Positions 14,348-25,921 of a stretch of DNA of 64,000 bases are shown here, one piece after another (position 1 is the stretch's first letter; each line of letters starts with the position of its first letter). This stretch comes from Hydractinia symbiolongicarpus (lineage: Eukaryota > Cnidaria > Hydrozoa > Anthoathecata > Hydractiniidae), in NCBI RefSeq assembly GCF_029227915.1, contig NC_079878.1:25693501-25757500 (forward strand), read 5' to 3'. Made by a program: the position numbers and the translations under genes. The notes beneath the pieces are model-generated. The model was not told the DNA's origin, ran no database searches, and saw only the letters and a list, made by a program, of their open reading frames with translations.

Positions 14348-15804
14348 ATGGTAAGTTTATTTGATATTGTTTGGTGCTGCTGGAGGTGAGAAAAAATATT
14401 TAGAAAGTAGGATGAAATTAATCATGACCAATACGCTGCATCACACTGGCAACCTTTCTTCTTATGTCTTATCATTTTAGACAATATACGCTTACTTTAT
14501 CGCTTGCTTCATTTTTACATACCCTGGAGATGTTCATTCCAAGGCTTGGCGTGACAATTATGTAGACCGCAGGGTTGCTTCTGATTATGGGGTAGAGATT
14601 ACTAAAGAAATCCTGGATAAAAATCCAGACCTTGCTGGACGAATTTTGCGAGACATGCCAGCTTACAAATTACGTCCATTAGTTAGACGACTGGCTAGGA
14701 GAGAAATGCAGAATATGGCAAGAGATCCTTGGTTCTTTTCCGGCTATCAAAAACCAGAAAATTGTCCTTCAACACCAGGTATTGAATACGTAAAAGCGCT
14801 CTACTTTAAACAACAGACTTTTTTAGAATTTTTTAGTATAAGGAATTTGTCTCATATTCAAACAAGTTGCACCAAATTATTTATTTGCGGTGTAATTTTA
14901 AAACATTTTATTCTAATTTTGCGCAAGAATTTCAAATACTTTTTCTGTTAAATATTTTCACAAAAACAGCGGCACATCAATTGGAATAAATCCAGCAAGT
15001 TTATATTGATAAGAAATTTGATAATTTTTGTGTCTTTTTGAGATTTAACAATCCACCTACCAAACCGCTATGTTATGTCTAGATCCTAAATGCAAAATTG
15101 TCGCAAATGGGTGTGGACCACAATCATTGTCGAAAATAGAGGGACCATTCACAACTGATTTCGTGGAAGCTTGCAACAAACATGATGTCTGTTACAGCTG
15201 CGTAAGTTATTTTTTTTATACCCCTGGGTGATGTATTTCTTTAAATCCAAAGCAGTATATTATTTTCTTCTTATATTTCCGTGTGGTGTATTTTCCACAT
15301 TCTCAGCAGTAGGCTTTTTGTTTTCTCATACTTCCATGTTTAGGGAGTTTGTGAAAAAACACATTACAAACGATTTTGATTCCTGTTTTGCATCATCTCA
15401 GAACTTTCGTAACGCATTTTAGACATATTGTTTGAACAATAGTATCAAGCATCCTGGCAGAAATTTTTAGTAGCTTTTAATTAGAGATTGACATGTGTAG
15501 ACAGGAACTAATTAGAAACACTTGAAGCGTGTAATTACCTTAACAGTTCCTTTTTTATTTTCAGTTGATCAACTATTCGTGGACTCAATCCAAATGCGAT
15601 GAAAAGTTTAAAAGCGATATGAATATGATATGTGATTGTGATTATTACAATAGCGCGCTCACCAAAGCAAGCTGTAGAATATGGGCATCATTTTATTATG
15701 GTTTGGTTTCACAATATGGTTCAACACACGTGACAACTAAGACATATGATTGGTGCGAGAACAGCTGTGTAAATGCTAGATATAGCCCATCTGTATCGCT
15801 GTAA
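14348..15804 (+). CDS. Conodipine-like secreted phospholipase A2
   Basis: Four exons: 14348-14350 (the ATG alone), 14481-14778, 15083-15201 and 15565-15804, about 219 residues. Junction phases 0, 1 and 0 all agree; donors are GTAAGT, GTATTG and GTAAGT, acceptors TTTTAG, GTCTAG and TTTCAG. Residues 1-20 form a signal peptide (TIYAYFIACFIFTYPGDVHS), so the product should be secreted. A basic helix-rich propeptide-like stretch follows. Exon 3 holds the enzyme core: NGCGP at 109-113, the expected calcium-loop position, and CNKHDVCYSC at 131-140 with the catalytic His134-Asp135 pair. Exon 4 supplies several further Cys. The combination of C-x-x-HD-x-C-Y and NGCGP is known from conodipine-type and related secreted phospholipases A2, which hydrolyse the sn-2 ester of phospholipids. 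In cnidarians and cone snails such proteins occur in venom and in digestion; which applies here cannot be told. All key residues visible to me are intact. Confidence 0.75.
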
Positions 15805-17126
15805 ATTTGTTACGCCAATATACTAATTATACCTGTCGATGACAGGCGTAGCCAATATTTTTTATATTGTCAACAACTTTTGTATTTTGACTAGCTTATA
15901 ATTAAAGCCTGGTTCCTACCAATGCGTTTATTGATAAACAGATGTATATTTTGAAAGTTTTAAAGGTTTTAAGGTTAAACTTATAGGTGGAAATGCTAAA
16001 AATAAACGCATGATGATTTTACCTGCAATAAACCTATGTTTATGTATGCGTTTAATATCAAAAAGTTTTGAGATTAAAATCATGCCTTTAACATGAGTTT
16101 GTTCAACATCAAAGAAATCTTTTTGTTTTTAGCGCCAATGCTCAAAGTGACTTTCACGAGAGCATTGCACGAGTAGAAAGAACAAAAGTTACAAATAACG
16201 AAAATATTAATACGTGATGAAATCTAAAATATGAATAGTAGCAGAGAAAGCACTGACTGAGCCTTCTTTATGATAAAGCTGACAATGGATATAGAGAAAT
16301 AGTCAGAAAAGAGAATGCTTGGAGAGAGAGAGATGAAAACTAGGGTATAAACAAGGAATGGTGTTTATTTTTATCTTTGAAAATTAGTTTGTGAAAAAGT
16401 TCAAATTTACTCGCTGTCCGCATTTATACTTATAAGTCACAAATCCTAACTTTCGTTTCAAAATTAAGTACAGTGTGAACGCAGAATCTTACTGCATAAT
16501 TAATTAGATGAAAATAAACCCATTTCATGAGTTTAATAATAAAAGCATTTGGTGGGAATTAGGGTTAACTGACAGTTTTTTGTCGGTAAGTCGTTTCTTC
16601 TTAATACCTTTGGAAATATTCGTCGAAAAGCAATTATTGACAAGTGCATTACTGTTATTTTTATTATTATTAATCTCAAAAGTAAATAATATGAAAAAAG
16701 GGACTTTTATTCTACATAATTACTCGTTAATTGGGATATATATACAAAATTACAATAATGTAAAAGGATTTGGAAAAATGGTAAGGATTGCATGCTTATG
16801 ACAATATACTGAGACAAAAAGTTTAAAAGATTCTTGTAATAACAAAAAAGGTTAAATTGATTGTCTTAATTCACCCTTTTAGGCCCTTCCGCTATTCAGC
16901 CTTATTACAATACTCCCGGAATTAGAATTGGGCTAAATGAAGACACACGTTACTTAGTCTAATAAAGAACGAAATTTAAACATCAAAATATGGCGGACAT
17001 AAATATATTTGTGTTTTGAAAATTTATAAATGTTTTTCTATACAGGGGCTATCGCTGCCACAGACGAGAAGCAAATCAGGTAGACGCCGAACTTTTAATG
17101 TTACATGACGATGTAAATGCGTTATT
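15805..17126. other. Intergenic, no supportable gene
   Basis: 3' flank of the phospholipase-like gene and AT-rich spacer. No recognisable frame, RNA gene or transposon end. Confidence 0.5.
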
Positions 17127-17375
17127 TATACGAAGTGTGCTATACGGAGTGTACTATACGGAGTGTAGTATACGAAGTATGCTATACGAAGTGTGTTATA
17201 CGAAGTGTGCTATACGAACTGTGCTATACGAAGTGTGCTCTACGAAGTATGCTATGCGAAGTGTACTATACGAAGTGTGCTATACGGAGTGTAGTATACG
17301 AAGTGTGCTATACGAAGTGCGCTATACGAAGTGTACTATACGGAGCGTAGTATACGGAGCGTGGTATACAGAGTA
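17127..17375. repeat. 14-bp minisatellite
   Basis: About 18 tandem copies of a 14-bp unit close to TATACGAAGTGTGC, with variants such as CGGAGTGTAG. Because 14 is not a multiple of three, all plus frames stay open through it and spell Tyr/Glu/Val/Cys-rich repeats; these are not genes. A degenerate relative of the unit occurs near 25825-25850. Confidence 0.9.
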
Positions 17376-19929
17376 AGCTTTCAGAACGACAGAACTTTAT
17401 TTCCATCCTGCTGAACGATTGAATGATGCATTTATAACGATGTGACATTGGAAAGTACTCTAGAAACGCAATCTCGATCCCAGGGCCTATTATCTTTTTT
17501 ACATATTAAACGTCAGACCAATGAATAAACGCACCGCTTCTCATGCTAGACTAACATGTGTCCGCAGCTTTTAACTTTTCTTTTCTTTTTTTCTTTTTCA
17601 CATTAACAGTTGTTGTTAAACAAGTGGTGAGTAAAAATATTTTTTTTAGGATGAATCAATTGCATTTGTGGGAGTATACATTATGTGAACACATTATGTG
17701 AAAATGTTAACATCTACTATGGTTAACTTATACATGGTATGTTAATACTAAAATACTTCTTAAGAACATTAAGAAGCTAAGATTTTGCCAAAAATTAAGA
17801 ACATACTGAGAACGAACTCACCCTGAATTCTTTCATGGATTATTCGAGTGAAATAACGTTAACAATTACTGAGAAAGAAACGAAAAAAAGAACAACAACT
17901 CTTTTAGGTGAATTATATTTACGACGTTTCGGCCGTACGTACGAAATTTCGACATAAAAATTCGTTATACATCTTTAGCTATTTATTAGTTGAGGAGATA
18001 ATAGACCTCTCCTGAATTTCCTAATTATGCCAAACTCAATTAAAGAGGTCGATACTAAAAATAATTCTTATCCCTAAGTTTCTTAGCAAAAGGTAGAACA
18101 AATTACATAATTTCCTTCGTTAACTGCCTCAATTGCGAGCGGAAAGTTGTCACAGCCTTCATAGAGACGAGCTTTCTGAGAATAGCCTCGTTTTCAAAAT
18201 AATATATATTTTTTAAATAAAAATAAAATCCAACCAGAGTATTATATTTCCCTAAAAAATTCAGTTATGTCATAATAATTTGATATTCTATCTGAATATC
18301 CTTATTTGAAGAGCACAGAATCATTATAAAATTTTGGATGACGTCATAATTATTATAATTTATGAAATTCAGGGAAAGGTGTATTAGACAGAACAGACAA
18401 TTGGTAATAATTTAAAGGTAGAAACAGGTTAAAAAAATGTGGAAAAAGCACGTTTAACCTTAGTTGAAACTTAGACGCTCGTTTAAAGCTAAAACTATAC
18501 TGGGAGTTGAGAGTTTAAACTTCACAAAATATCTCTCCTTGAAAGAAAACAGAAGTCCTGTACGCACATAAGACAAGATTTAGTTTAAAAAATCTTTTTT
18601 CCCACTATTTGTTCCTTTGTTTTAACATCTCTTTGCTTTTTTGCGACGCAAAGAAACTCTTTTCAACTCTTTGTGCACATATTATTTCTTTGTAACAAAC
18701 TTCTGATGTTGTTTTTGTGATTGTTGTTTCCCAATTATAAAAGAATTATGTAAAGGTTTACTTCCTTCAGTATTGTATAGACAACATCGGTTCCCACTAG
18801 GGGTTTACCAATATCTGTAAACGCCTCTATTAGACACTGACCTGGAAATAATCGCCGACATTCACACTAGAAGCATTTTGGCGTCAAAACCTTTTTTGTA
18901 CCTACATTGTGCAGAATATAATGCAGAAGTATGAAGAAAACATGCAGAATATGTCGGTTTTCTTTAACCTCGGCATAAACGCCGATAAGCGAACTAAAAA
19001 TAGTATCAAAAAAGTTTGATTTCAAAATTAAAATCCAACAGGCGTTTAAGGTGTGTGTAATGAACGTTCAACTCGCGTTGCAGGTACTTTTTACGTTTAC
19101 TCTCTCTAGGCGCTGAATCGTTTAAAAATCATATGAGGAAAGATAGTGATTCTCTCAAGGTTTTTTGCGGTAATTTAAACGATGCGCATGCGTATATTTA
19201 CTCATTGTTTCATAGCCACAAGTAGAGCTGATTCGCATTTTTATAAAACATGTTGCATAACTGAAATTCCGTGTCCCTACTCAGTTAAAAATTTCAGTGT
19301 AGTTTCCCAGAAAAACAATCACTGCTTAGTAGCAAAATGAAAATATGTATGTGTTCTGAACACATTAAATAATAGGGTTACTTCCCATTTATCATATTAA
19401 AATGAAGGATAATTATTTTGAAATTTATGCAGGAGAAAGTTTCGCAAACATCCCGTCCCCAGGTTTTGTTGCGTAATGTCAAAGCCGATGGCGCTTACTT
19501 GATGGCTAACAAAATAATAGGATAAACTTTTCCCTGAATCTTGAGATTCGCGGGTAAAACGAGATCTGAAATTGGAAAGTTTACGGAAGATAGTCTTGCG
19601 GTTTTATAATTTTCTAAATTTCTCGTTGAAGAAAAAATTTATAAGAGATTATTTTTGTGTTGCTTATTCACTGTCTTTTGACTCTCTCTCTATTTATTCA
19701 ACACATGTATCGATATATATACTAAAAAGGCAATCGAGACAAGTTTGGGTTTTTTATACAACATTTGAGACAAATATATTACAGAGGTGGACACGTTTTT
19801 ACCTTGAGATAATCAATGCACTCTATTTTCGCACGGATTAAATGACATATATTGTCATTAGCAGGATTATCAGAGAGGAATGAAAATTTTAAGAGACAGC
19901 TACGTTGGAAGATTCATCGCTTTATTTGT
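17376..19929. other. Intergenic, no supportable gene
   Basis: AT-rich spacer. A short block around 19178-19230 containing GCGCATGCGTATAT recurs near 23925-23990, suggesting fragments of a dispersed repeat. No coding frame was recognised. Confidence 0.5.
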
Positions 19930-20157
19930 TCTCATTTCATGCAAAAAGAGTTCTGAGGTTTAGGAGAAGTTTGGCGATTCATTTGAAACCAGACTGCTTT
20001 ATCAATTTAGTGAGTATACTTTTGCGAATCGACGATTACAAATATGACACAATCTTGTGCTTTTTATTGCCTTTATATTAAAAGTAGCTAATAAAAACAG
20101 AAAAAAGATAGGTAGTAATTGGAATCATGAGGACTAACTGGTTTGATTTAGGCGTCC
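19930..20157 (-). repeat. Inverted partner of a segment inside the pogo-like element
   Basis: This block matches, in reverse complement, 21842-22105 inside the neighbouring transposon relic. The match is about 90% by eye with one roughly 30-bp insertion in the inner copy. It shows that part of the transposon interior is itself a dispersed sequence, or that the region was rearranged by inversion. Confidence 0.75.
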
Positions 20158-21039
20158 ATGGATTTGTTATCATATCTGGTTGTTGTAGTGCGACAACAAG
20201 GATGGAGAGAAACATCTATGATAGAGTGTTGTATATATGGAAGGGTTATGAGTTGAAGAGAGTAAGTTGCTGTATGATACCATATGATACACAAATATGT
20301 TGTTTATCAGTTCCTCCCCTACAACATAAAGCTTGTTACTAGCTGCTCTACATCTGATTCTGTACCTGATACTGCCAAGATGGCAATTGCCAAAGAAGAT
20401 AACGAAATCGCTCTCCATGAAACAGTAAAATGTCGTTCTGTTCAACAGCGTAAATGCAAAAGTAATTTTTCCGTGCGTGAAACTGAATGACATTTGCACA
20501 TCCGGGTGTCATTCGTACACAGTTGTCAAAGTCATGAATAATGTGCCCAATTTATTCCACGTTATATGGAATATTCAGTGGTGTTCATACAACTAGATGA
20601 CAAAACCGTGTGCTACTCATTAGGGTGAATAGATTTACTAACGCCAAGCAAAACCTAATGAATACCTCAATTTTTAGGGAGATAAAAGTGTGTTCACAAA
20701 TCAGAGAGAAATTATTAAATACTCTTTTCTCCCTATAAACAATGTATGAATGAGTTCATCAATTCGTTGTTTATCGTTATATGCTTATAGCTTCTACCAA
20801 CTGATTATGTGTTGTGGAACAAGAATTCTTAAACGTGAGTATTACTGAAAGTAATCGATACTATTTAAACCATATCTTTATAAAGAAAGGGCTTAACAAA
20901 TTAATATTGACTTTAATCTTTACAACAGGCTGGAAGAAGTTGCATACTGTTGTTGCTGTTGCATACAAGCATTCGTCGTAAAGTAATTCAAATTTGACTA
21001 ACAAACAAAATATGATGGTTCAAATATATTGATTACTAG
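20158..21039. other. Spacer, no supportable gene
   Basis: About 880 bp between the inverted partner block and a hairpin-headed repeat. I see no recognisable coding frame, RNA gene or repeat end. Confidence 0.4.
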
Positions 21040-21209
21040 TCGTTGCCCGTGGAAAAATCCACGGGTTTGCCCGTCCTTTATATTTACTTGTAGCAACAAA
21101 GTGGATAAAAATATATCACATTTGATATTCATGTTTCCGTAACATGATTTTTTAACTCAGCGGGGGGTCCGCGCAGAGACAGACAGACGACGGCTATTAT
21201 TATAGAGAT
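21040..21209 (+). repeat. Short dispersed repeat with CCCGTGGA/TCCACGGG hairpin at its head
   Basis: Preceded by CTAG, it starts TCGTTGCCCGTGG and folds CCCGTGGA-AAAA-TCCACGGG within its first 30 bases. It ends in the CTATTATTATAGAGA-type tail shared with the array at 30350 and 47004-49607. This is a short diverged relative of that family. Confidence 0.6.
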
Positions 21210-21514
21210 CAAATTGGAAAATGATCAAAAGAGATTGCGTCGTTAGCAAAGGAGATATAATTTTTATATCGCTATGTTTAGTTTCATTCATTTTATTTTG
21301 CCATAATTGCTACAGTGGAATCCCGTTAAAGCGGACACCATTGGGACCAAAAAAAACTGTCCGCTTTAACAGGATGTCCGCTTTATAGAGAGTTTGTGTC
21401 AAATTTTATTTTAGATGGGATTTTGACCGAAAAAGGTGATTTATGCTTTACTGGGCTTAAAGTAAGAAGTTAAGAGGCTAGGATTTGAGGGTATATAAGC
21501 TATATTCAGAAACA

Positions 21515-21747
21515 TTAATCAAACTTTACAAAAAAGTCTTTGATAGAGGCTTGCTTCTTGCATTTAATTTGTAGATCCTCAATATTTTTTGTAACTGCCG
21601 TCACCATTTTTTGACTTTCTTCATCGAAGACGGTACAACGGCACATCTTGTCCAACGTTGTGATGATTTCTTTGCAGCTTATCTGCTCTTCTTGTTCTGG
21701 CCCATAGTCGTCATTATCCTCGTCATCTTGGTCGTCGAAATTTTTTT
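21515..21747 (-). pseudogene. C-terminal remnant of a pogo/Tigger-like transposase
   Basis: Open frame of about 75 codons ending at TAA (21515-21517), with an in-frame stop just upstream of 21747. It carries an acidic stretch (DDQDDEDNDDYGPE), then EEQISCKE, a predicted helix with TTLDKMCRCTVFDEES, and a Lys-rich tail ending near SIKDFFVKF. An acidic linker followed by a short helix and a basic tail is the usual C-terminus of Tigger/Jerky-type transposases. No DDE core lies upstream. A second copy at 22106-22251 has a Gln-to-stop change (GAATAAGAA). Confidence 0.5.
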
Positions 21748-22105
21748 ACGCGTGTTCTTAAAAAACCGCGTGTAACAACCGAACCTGAAGAAGAGGAAAG
21801 GAGACATTTATCTGAAAAGTGTTAGGTTCAGATTTTTTTTCGACGCCTAAATCAAACCAGTTAGTCCTCATGAGTCTAATTACTACCTATTTTTTCTTTT
21901 TTTATTAGCTACTTTTAATATAAAAGCAATAAAAAGCACAAGATTGTGTCATATTTGTAAAATGACCAAAATTTATTCAATGCAAACCTTCTAAATCGTC
22001 GATTCGCAAAAGTATATTCACTAAATTGATAAAGCAGTCTGGTTTCAAATGAATCGCCAAACTTTTCTTAAAACCTCAGAACTCTTTTTGCATGAAATGA
22101 GAACA

Positions 22106-22251
22106 AACTGCCGTCACCATTTTTTGACTTTCTTCATCGAAGACGGTACAACGGCGCATTTTGTCCAACGTTGTGATGAATTCTTTGCAGCTTATCTGCT
22201 CTTCTTATTCTGGTCCATAGTCGTCATTATCCTCGTCATCTTGGTCGTCGA
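22106..22251 (-). repeat. Second copy of the transposase-tail segment (tandem duplication)
   Basis: This 146-bp block is nearly identical to 21593-21738 in the same orientation. On the minus strand it carries one nonsense change relative to the first copy. The duplication brackets the segment that is inverted relative to 19930-20157, pointing to rearrangement inside the transposon. Confidence 0.8.
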
Positions 22252-22252
22252 C

Positions 22253-22620
22253 AGAAATTTCCTGAATATGATCATCTGGCTTTTCTCGATTGCAGATTGC
22301 ATCGATACTATCTCTGTTTGAAACCAGAAAGCGACAATGAACATGATAGCTTTGCAGTTGCTGTTTTGCTGGAAGGAAAAGTCGTTGGACATGTTCCAAT
22401 GAATTTAAGCAAATTGTTCAATAAATTTCTTAAAATCCCAAGCTGTACGATCAGATGCAAAGTCACTGGGAAACACGTAAACCGTGGGGCAGGTTATGGT
22501 CTCGAAATTCCAGTGCATTACGCACTCATTGGCCCTGACAAAGCTGTGTCTTTTACAGAAAGGTGTATTAAAAAGATTTTAGACTCTGTTGATAAAAAAG
22601 TTAGAAAATGTCTGAAATAA
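22253..22620 (+). pseudogene. HIRAN-like domain frame inside the pogo-like element
   Basis: Open frame ending at TAA (22618-22620). From about 22320 it reads as a HIRAN-type domain: PESDNEHDSFAVAV, then EGKVVGHVPMNLSKL, later VTGKHVNRGAGYGLEIPVHY. HIRAN domains (HIP116/Rad5 N-terminal) are small folds that bind DNA 3' ends or act as a module in helicases, nucleases and stand-alone proteins. The frame has no convincing ATG; its 5' end merges with the duplicated transposase tail, so the N-terminal part of the domain is missing. It could be captured host coding sequence or the remains of a transposon-borne gene. Confidence 0.5.
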
Positions 22621-22881
22621 GAATAAAAATTTCGTTGCAAAATATTTGTTTCCATTTTTTGTTTTGTACTGTCCGCTTTACAGGGAGTCTTTATTAGGGA
22701 AAATATTCATTTGGTGCAAAATAAATCGTCCGCTTTAACGAGTGTCCGCTTTATGACTGTCCGCTTTATAGAGAGTTTTTTATAAGGGTTTGACTTAAAA
22801 TCAGTCCGTTCCAAGTGCTAGTGTCCGCTTTAACGGGCTGTCCGCTTTAGAGGGTGTCCGCTTTAACGGGATTCCACTGTA

Positions 22882-25800
22882 TATAAATTGAAACTGGAGC
22901 AATAATTGTTCCATGTTTTAGAAATTTAGATGATTTTAATTTGAATTAACCCAGAGTTAGATTAGCTTATATTCCTGCATAGCTGTTACCTAAGCCTATT
23001 TTTTTGTTGCAAACTTTGAACTAGATTTCTTTCACTTTTTCCATATCACGAGAAGTTGTGGAAAGTTTTATTCATTACTAAAATCTAAAACAGGAATGGG
23101 ATTTTTTTTACATTTTGTCGCGGCTGGTTAAAAAAGATTTGTAATTTTTTATAAATAAAAACAAATAATGGCGTCAGAATTTGCTGTCGAGTTAATGCTT
23201 CTGTCCTTCCTTAAATTTAATCAAATTACAAATTACCATCTCCTTTCCCTAAAAATGAGACCTAACAATACCCCCTTATTAGCTAAAATATGGGTAAATA
23301 GAGAGATGAAATTAGGGAAATACAGACTTAATCCCGAAGTCGATTCCATGTTACGAAAATAAACCCTAGCAAGGTTGTCTTCATCTTTACCAAAAAATAA
23401 CTTGCCGAAACAATCTTGGGTTAAACTTACTCGCGAAGCACCATGTTTGGGTCAACATTTTAGTGTACGTTGTCAGTTCAACTTCAAGTAGACGCTTTTT
23501 TGAGCCTTGAATTCTTAAAATGTCTACATTTTAAGCCTGAATTAATTCTTAAAACTTTCATTAATCAAGCCTAATATCCAACGAGACAATGCATAACACA
23601 AAAAACAGTCCTTCATGATTAAATTATTCTTAAATTTCAAAAATTCAGCCGTGATGATTCTTAAAAAATAATTTGCGTTAAAAGTATGTACTCAATTAAA
23701 ATCACATTGGTTGTTGCAACCATTACATTAAATGATCACAAGTTAATTTTAATGTCAATGTGGAATTTTTAAACATTTTAATTGCATAGCAGATTTTGCT
23801 ACTGAAGTACTTTCCAACGATTGTCAAGTTTGACAACAAATTAATAACATGAATATTTTCCTGTTACTACGGATACCCTTAAATAAAGCATAAAAGTTCC
23901 TAATTTATTGAGTAATAATTAGCGATTTGCGCATGCGTATATCAGTATTACTCCTTCTAACCACAAGGAAAGTTAATGCAAGTTAAGATGAATAGAAATT
24001 TAAAGAACGATTTGTTGCCTCATGATTGCTAACTTCTCGTTTATTTTATCATTAATGGAAGCTCCGCAGTGTTTTCTCCGCAAACGTTTTCCTAATGGTA
24101 TGAGTAAAGGGGTGGGTACAAACATGCTTCTCATCTCACCAGACAAGGTTTTTAAAGCGCTACGCTTTTGCTTACAACATCAAACTAAGCACTAAGTTAT
24201 TGTTTCTCTGAAACAGTGACTTACTTATAGGAGAAACTTAACAAAATCCTCAAATAAACTGTTACCACAGGACACTTTCTGACAACTTTTTGATTTCTCA
24301 TCAAAACAAATGTGAACCTCAGGTTAACTATTTGGTTAAATCATGAAGGTAGAAATAAAATGGTTAAATCCAAATGTTGAGTGAAAATGATCGTTTTGCA
24401 CAAATTTTTAAGCTTTCGTTAGCTCCTATATGGATAAAATATTCTGCAAAAACACCTCGTCACCTGCTCAATAATTCTGTCTTTTTTCTTTAATCCTATG
24501 TATTTTGGTATTTTGGTTTTTAAAAAAGGGCAGGTATGTTCAGATTGATTTCCATAGAAAGTTCACTTGACAAAATTGTGCACTTTCCTGACCTTCTTCA
24601 ATTTAGGAATAATCGCTTGATGATCGTCGCCGCTATCACTGGTAGCAATCGACATATATGGCAGGCATAACGGACAGAGATTGTCAGGTCAGCTAATGAG
24701 GTATTTGTCGAGGATTCAAAACCCTTATGCTGTTAAATGAGCATATGAAATGTCAATGTAAATCTTCATAGTTATTTTTACTGAAGAAAACAATAATGCA
24801 CCCTAATTTTACGCGTTCTTATTTTTCTTTATATTTTTCCTCCATTAAATAAATCTACATGGCCAAATAGACCAACCTTGGGGGAAAGAATTCGTATTTC
24901 TGTTTCTATATGTGTATTTTTATTTCTTTCTCCAAGGGTAAAAAAAGTTGCTTTTAAGTTACACAATAATAATTCATAAAAAAAACAATCGGTAGAAATA
25001 TTCGTAAATAAAAATTCGTCAGCCTAAAATTTGGTCACCAAGAGAAAAAATTGGCGACTTATTTCATTTTAATAGGGTATTTCGTTGTGCTAGCGTGTTA
25101 AAGCATTCGACCAAACTCAACGCGTAGAGCGAGTAGCAATTTTTTACCCTTTCCGCTGCAGAGCATGAGTCATTTGACGCTTTTGTCCATGGTGCCAAAT
25201 GTTCAAGTTTGTAGACCAACAAAATCACGTTTTTAACTTACTCTTTCTACAGTCATTGTTCTCCACTTCCGCCCTGTTGGCTTCCTGTCATTATATAAAT
25301 TATATAATAACAAAGCGCATACTCATCACTCATCGATGCTACCGATGCAGCAGCTTGATATTTTATTTAATTTTAATTTTAGTTTTTATGGTGCTGGATG
25401 TGAGAAAACGAACATCTTAGGTCACCATCATGTCCAGCTTTTTTTTTGGATCAGGTAGCAGAGCAGTACTTATCATGTGTACAGTTACTGCATCCAACAC
25501 ATTTCCTAGCAAAGATCTTAAATCAAAGAACTTGGGGAAAATAGAGACAGGTATGATTCCAAGCGAGACGTTAATTTATTGTTTTATTAATTTAATTTTA
25601 TGTTCATATTTACACATTGTCTCGCTTTGAGTAAAATTTCTTCGGGTTATAAAGTCAGTCGTTTATATTGAAGTAACGAATTTGCATGTTTTTATATAAG
25701 CGCCATCAATACAGATGTTTAGTTTCTTACGACAATAAGCATATGCCAAAAATCTAAATGTTTGATACAGCGTTCGTTCGAATGGAGGAATGTGGTGTTC

Positions 25801-25921
25801 GTACCGTGCTTGCTATTAAAAGTGTTACGTAGTGTACTATATGAAGTGTTTATATGTCCGTACATTACCATTTGTCCACTAGTTGCCACAGATAGAATAG
25901 TTAAAACTTCAGTAATAATAA
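22882..25921. other. Intergenic, no supportable gene
   Basis: 3 kb of AT-rich spacer. I recognised no coding frame, RNA gene or transposon terminus, apart from the short GCGCATGCG-containing block near 23925 also seen near 19180. Confidence 0.5.

Larger units (their letters stand above)
21313..22879. mobile_element. Degenerate pogo/Tigger-like (Tc1/mariner superfamily) DNA transposon
   Basis: The ends are a clear terminal inverted repeat: CAGTGGAATCCCGTTAAAG at the left and its reverse complement at the right, each flanked by TA (21311-21312 and 22880-22881), the target duplication of the Tc1/mariner superfamily. Sub-terminal regions are rich in GTCCGCTTTA repeats in both orientations. Inside lie a minus-strand transposase C-terminal remnant, a second partial copy of that tail, a segment inverted relative to 19930-20157, and a plus-strand HIRAN-like frame. 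The catalytic core of a transposase is absent, so the copy is non-autonomous. Family assignment rests on the terminus, the TA duplication and the transposase tail. Confidence 0.7.

Noticed and set aside
17098-17376. Tyr/Cys-rich repeat proteins on plus
   Set aside because: Products of the 14-bp minisatellite, open in several frames at once.
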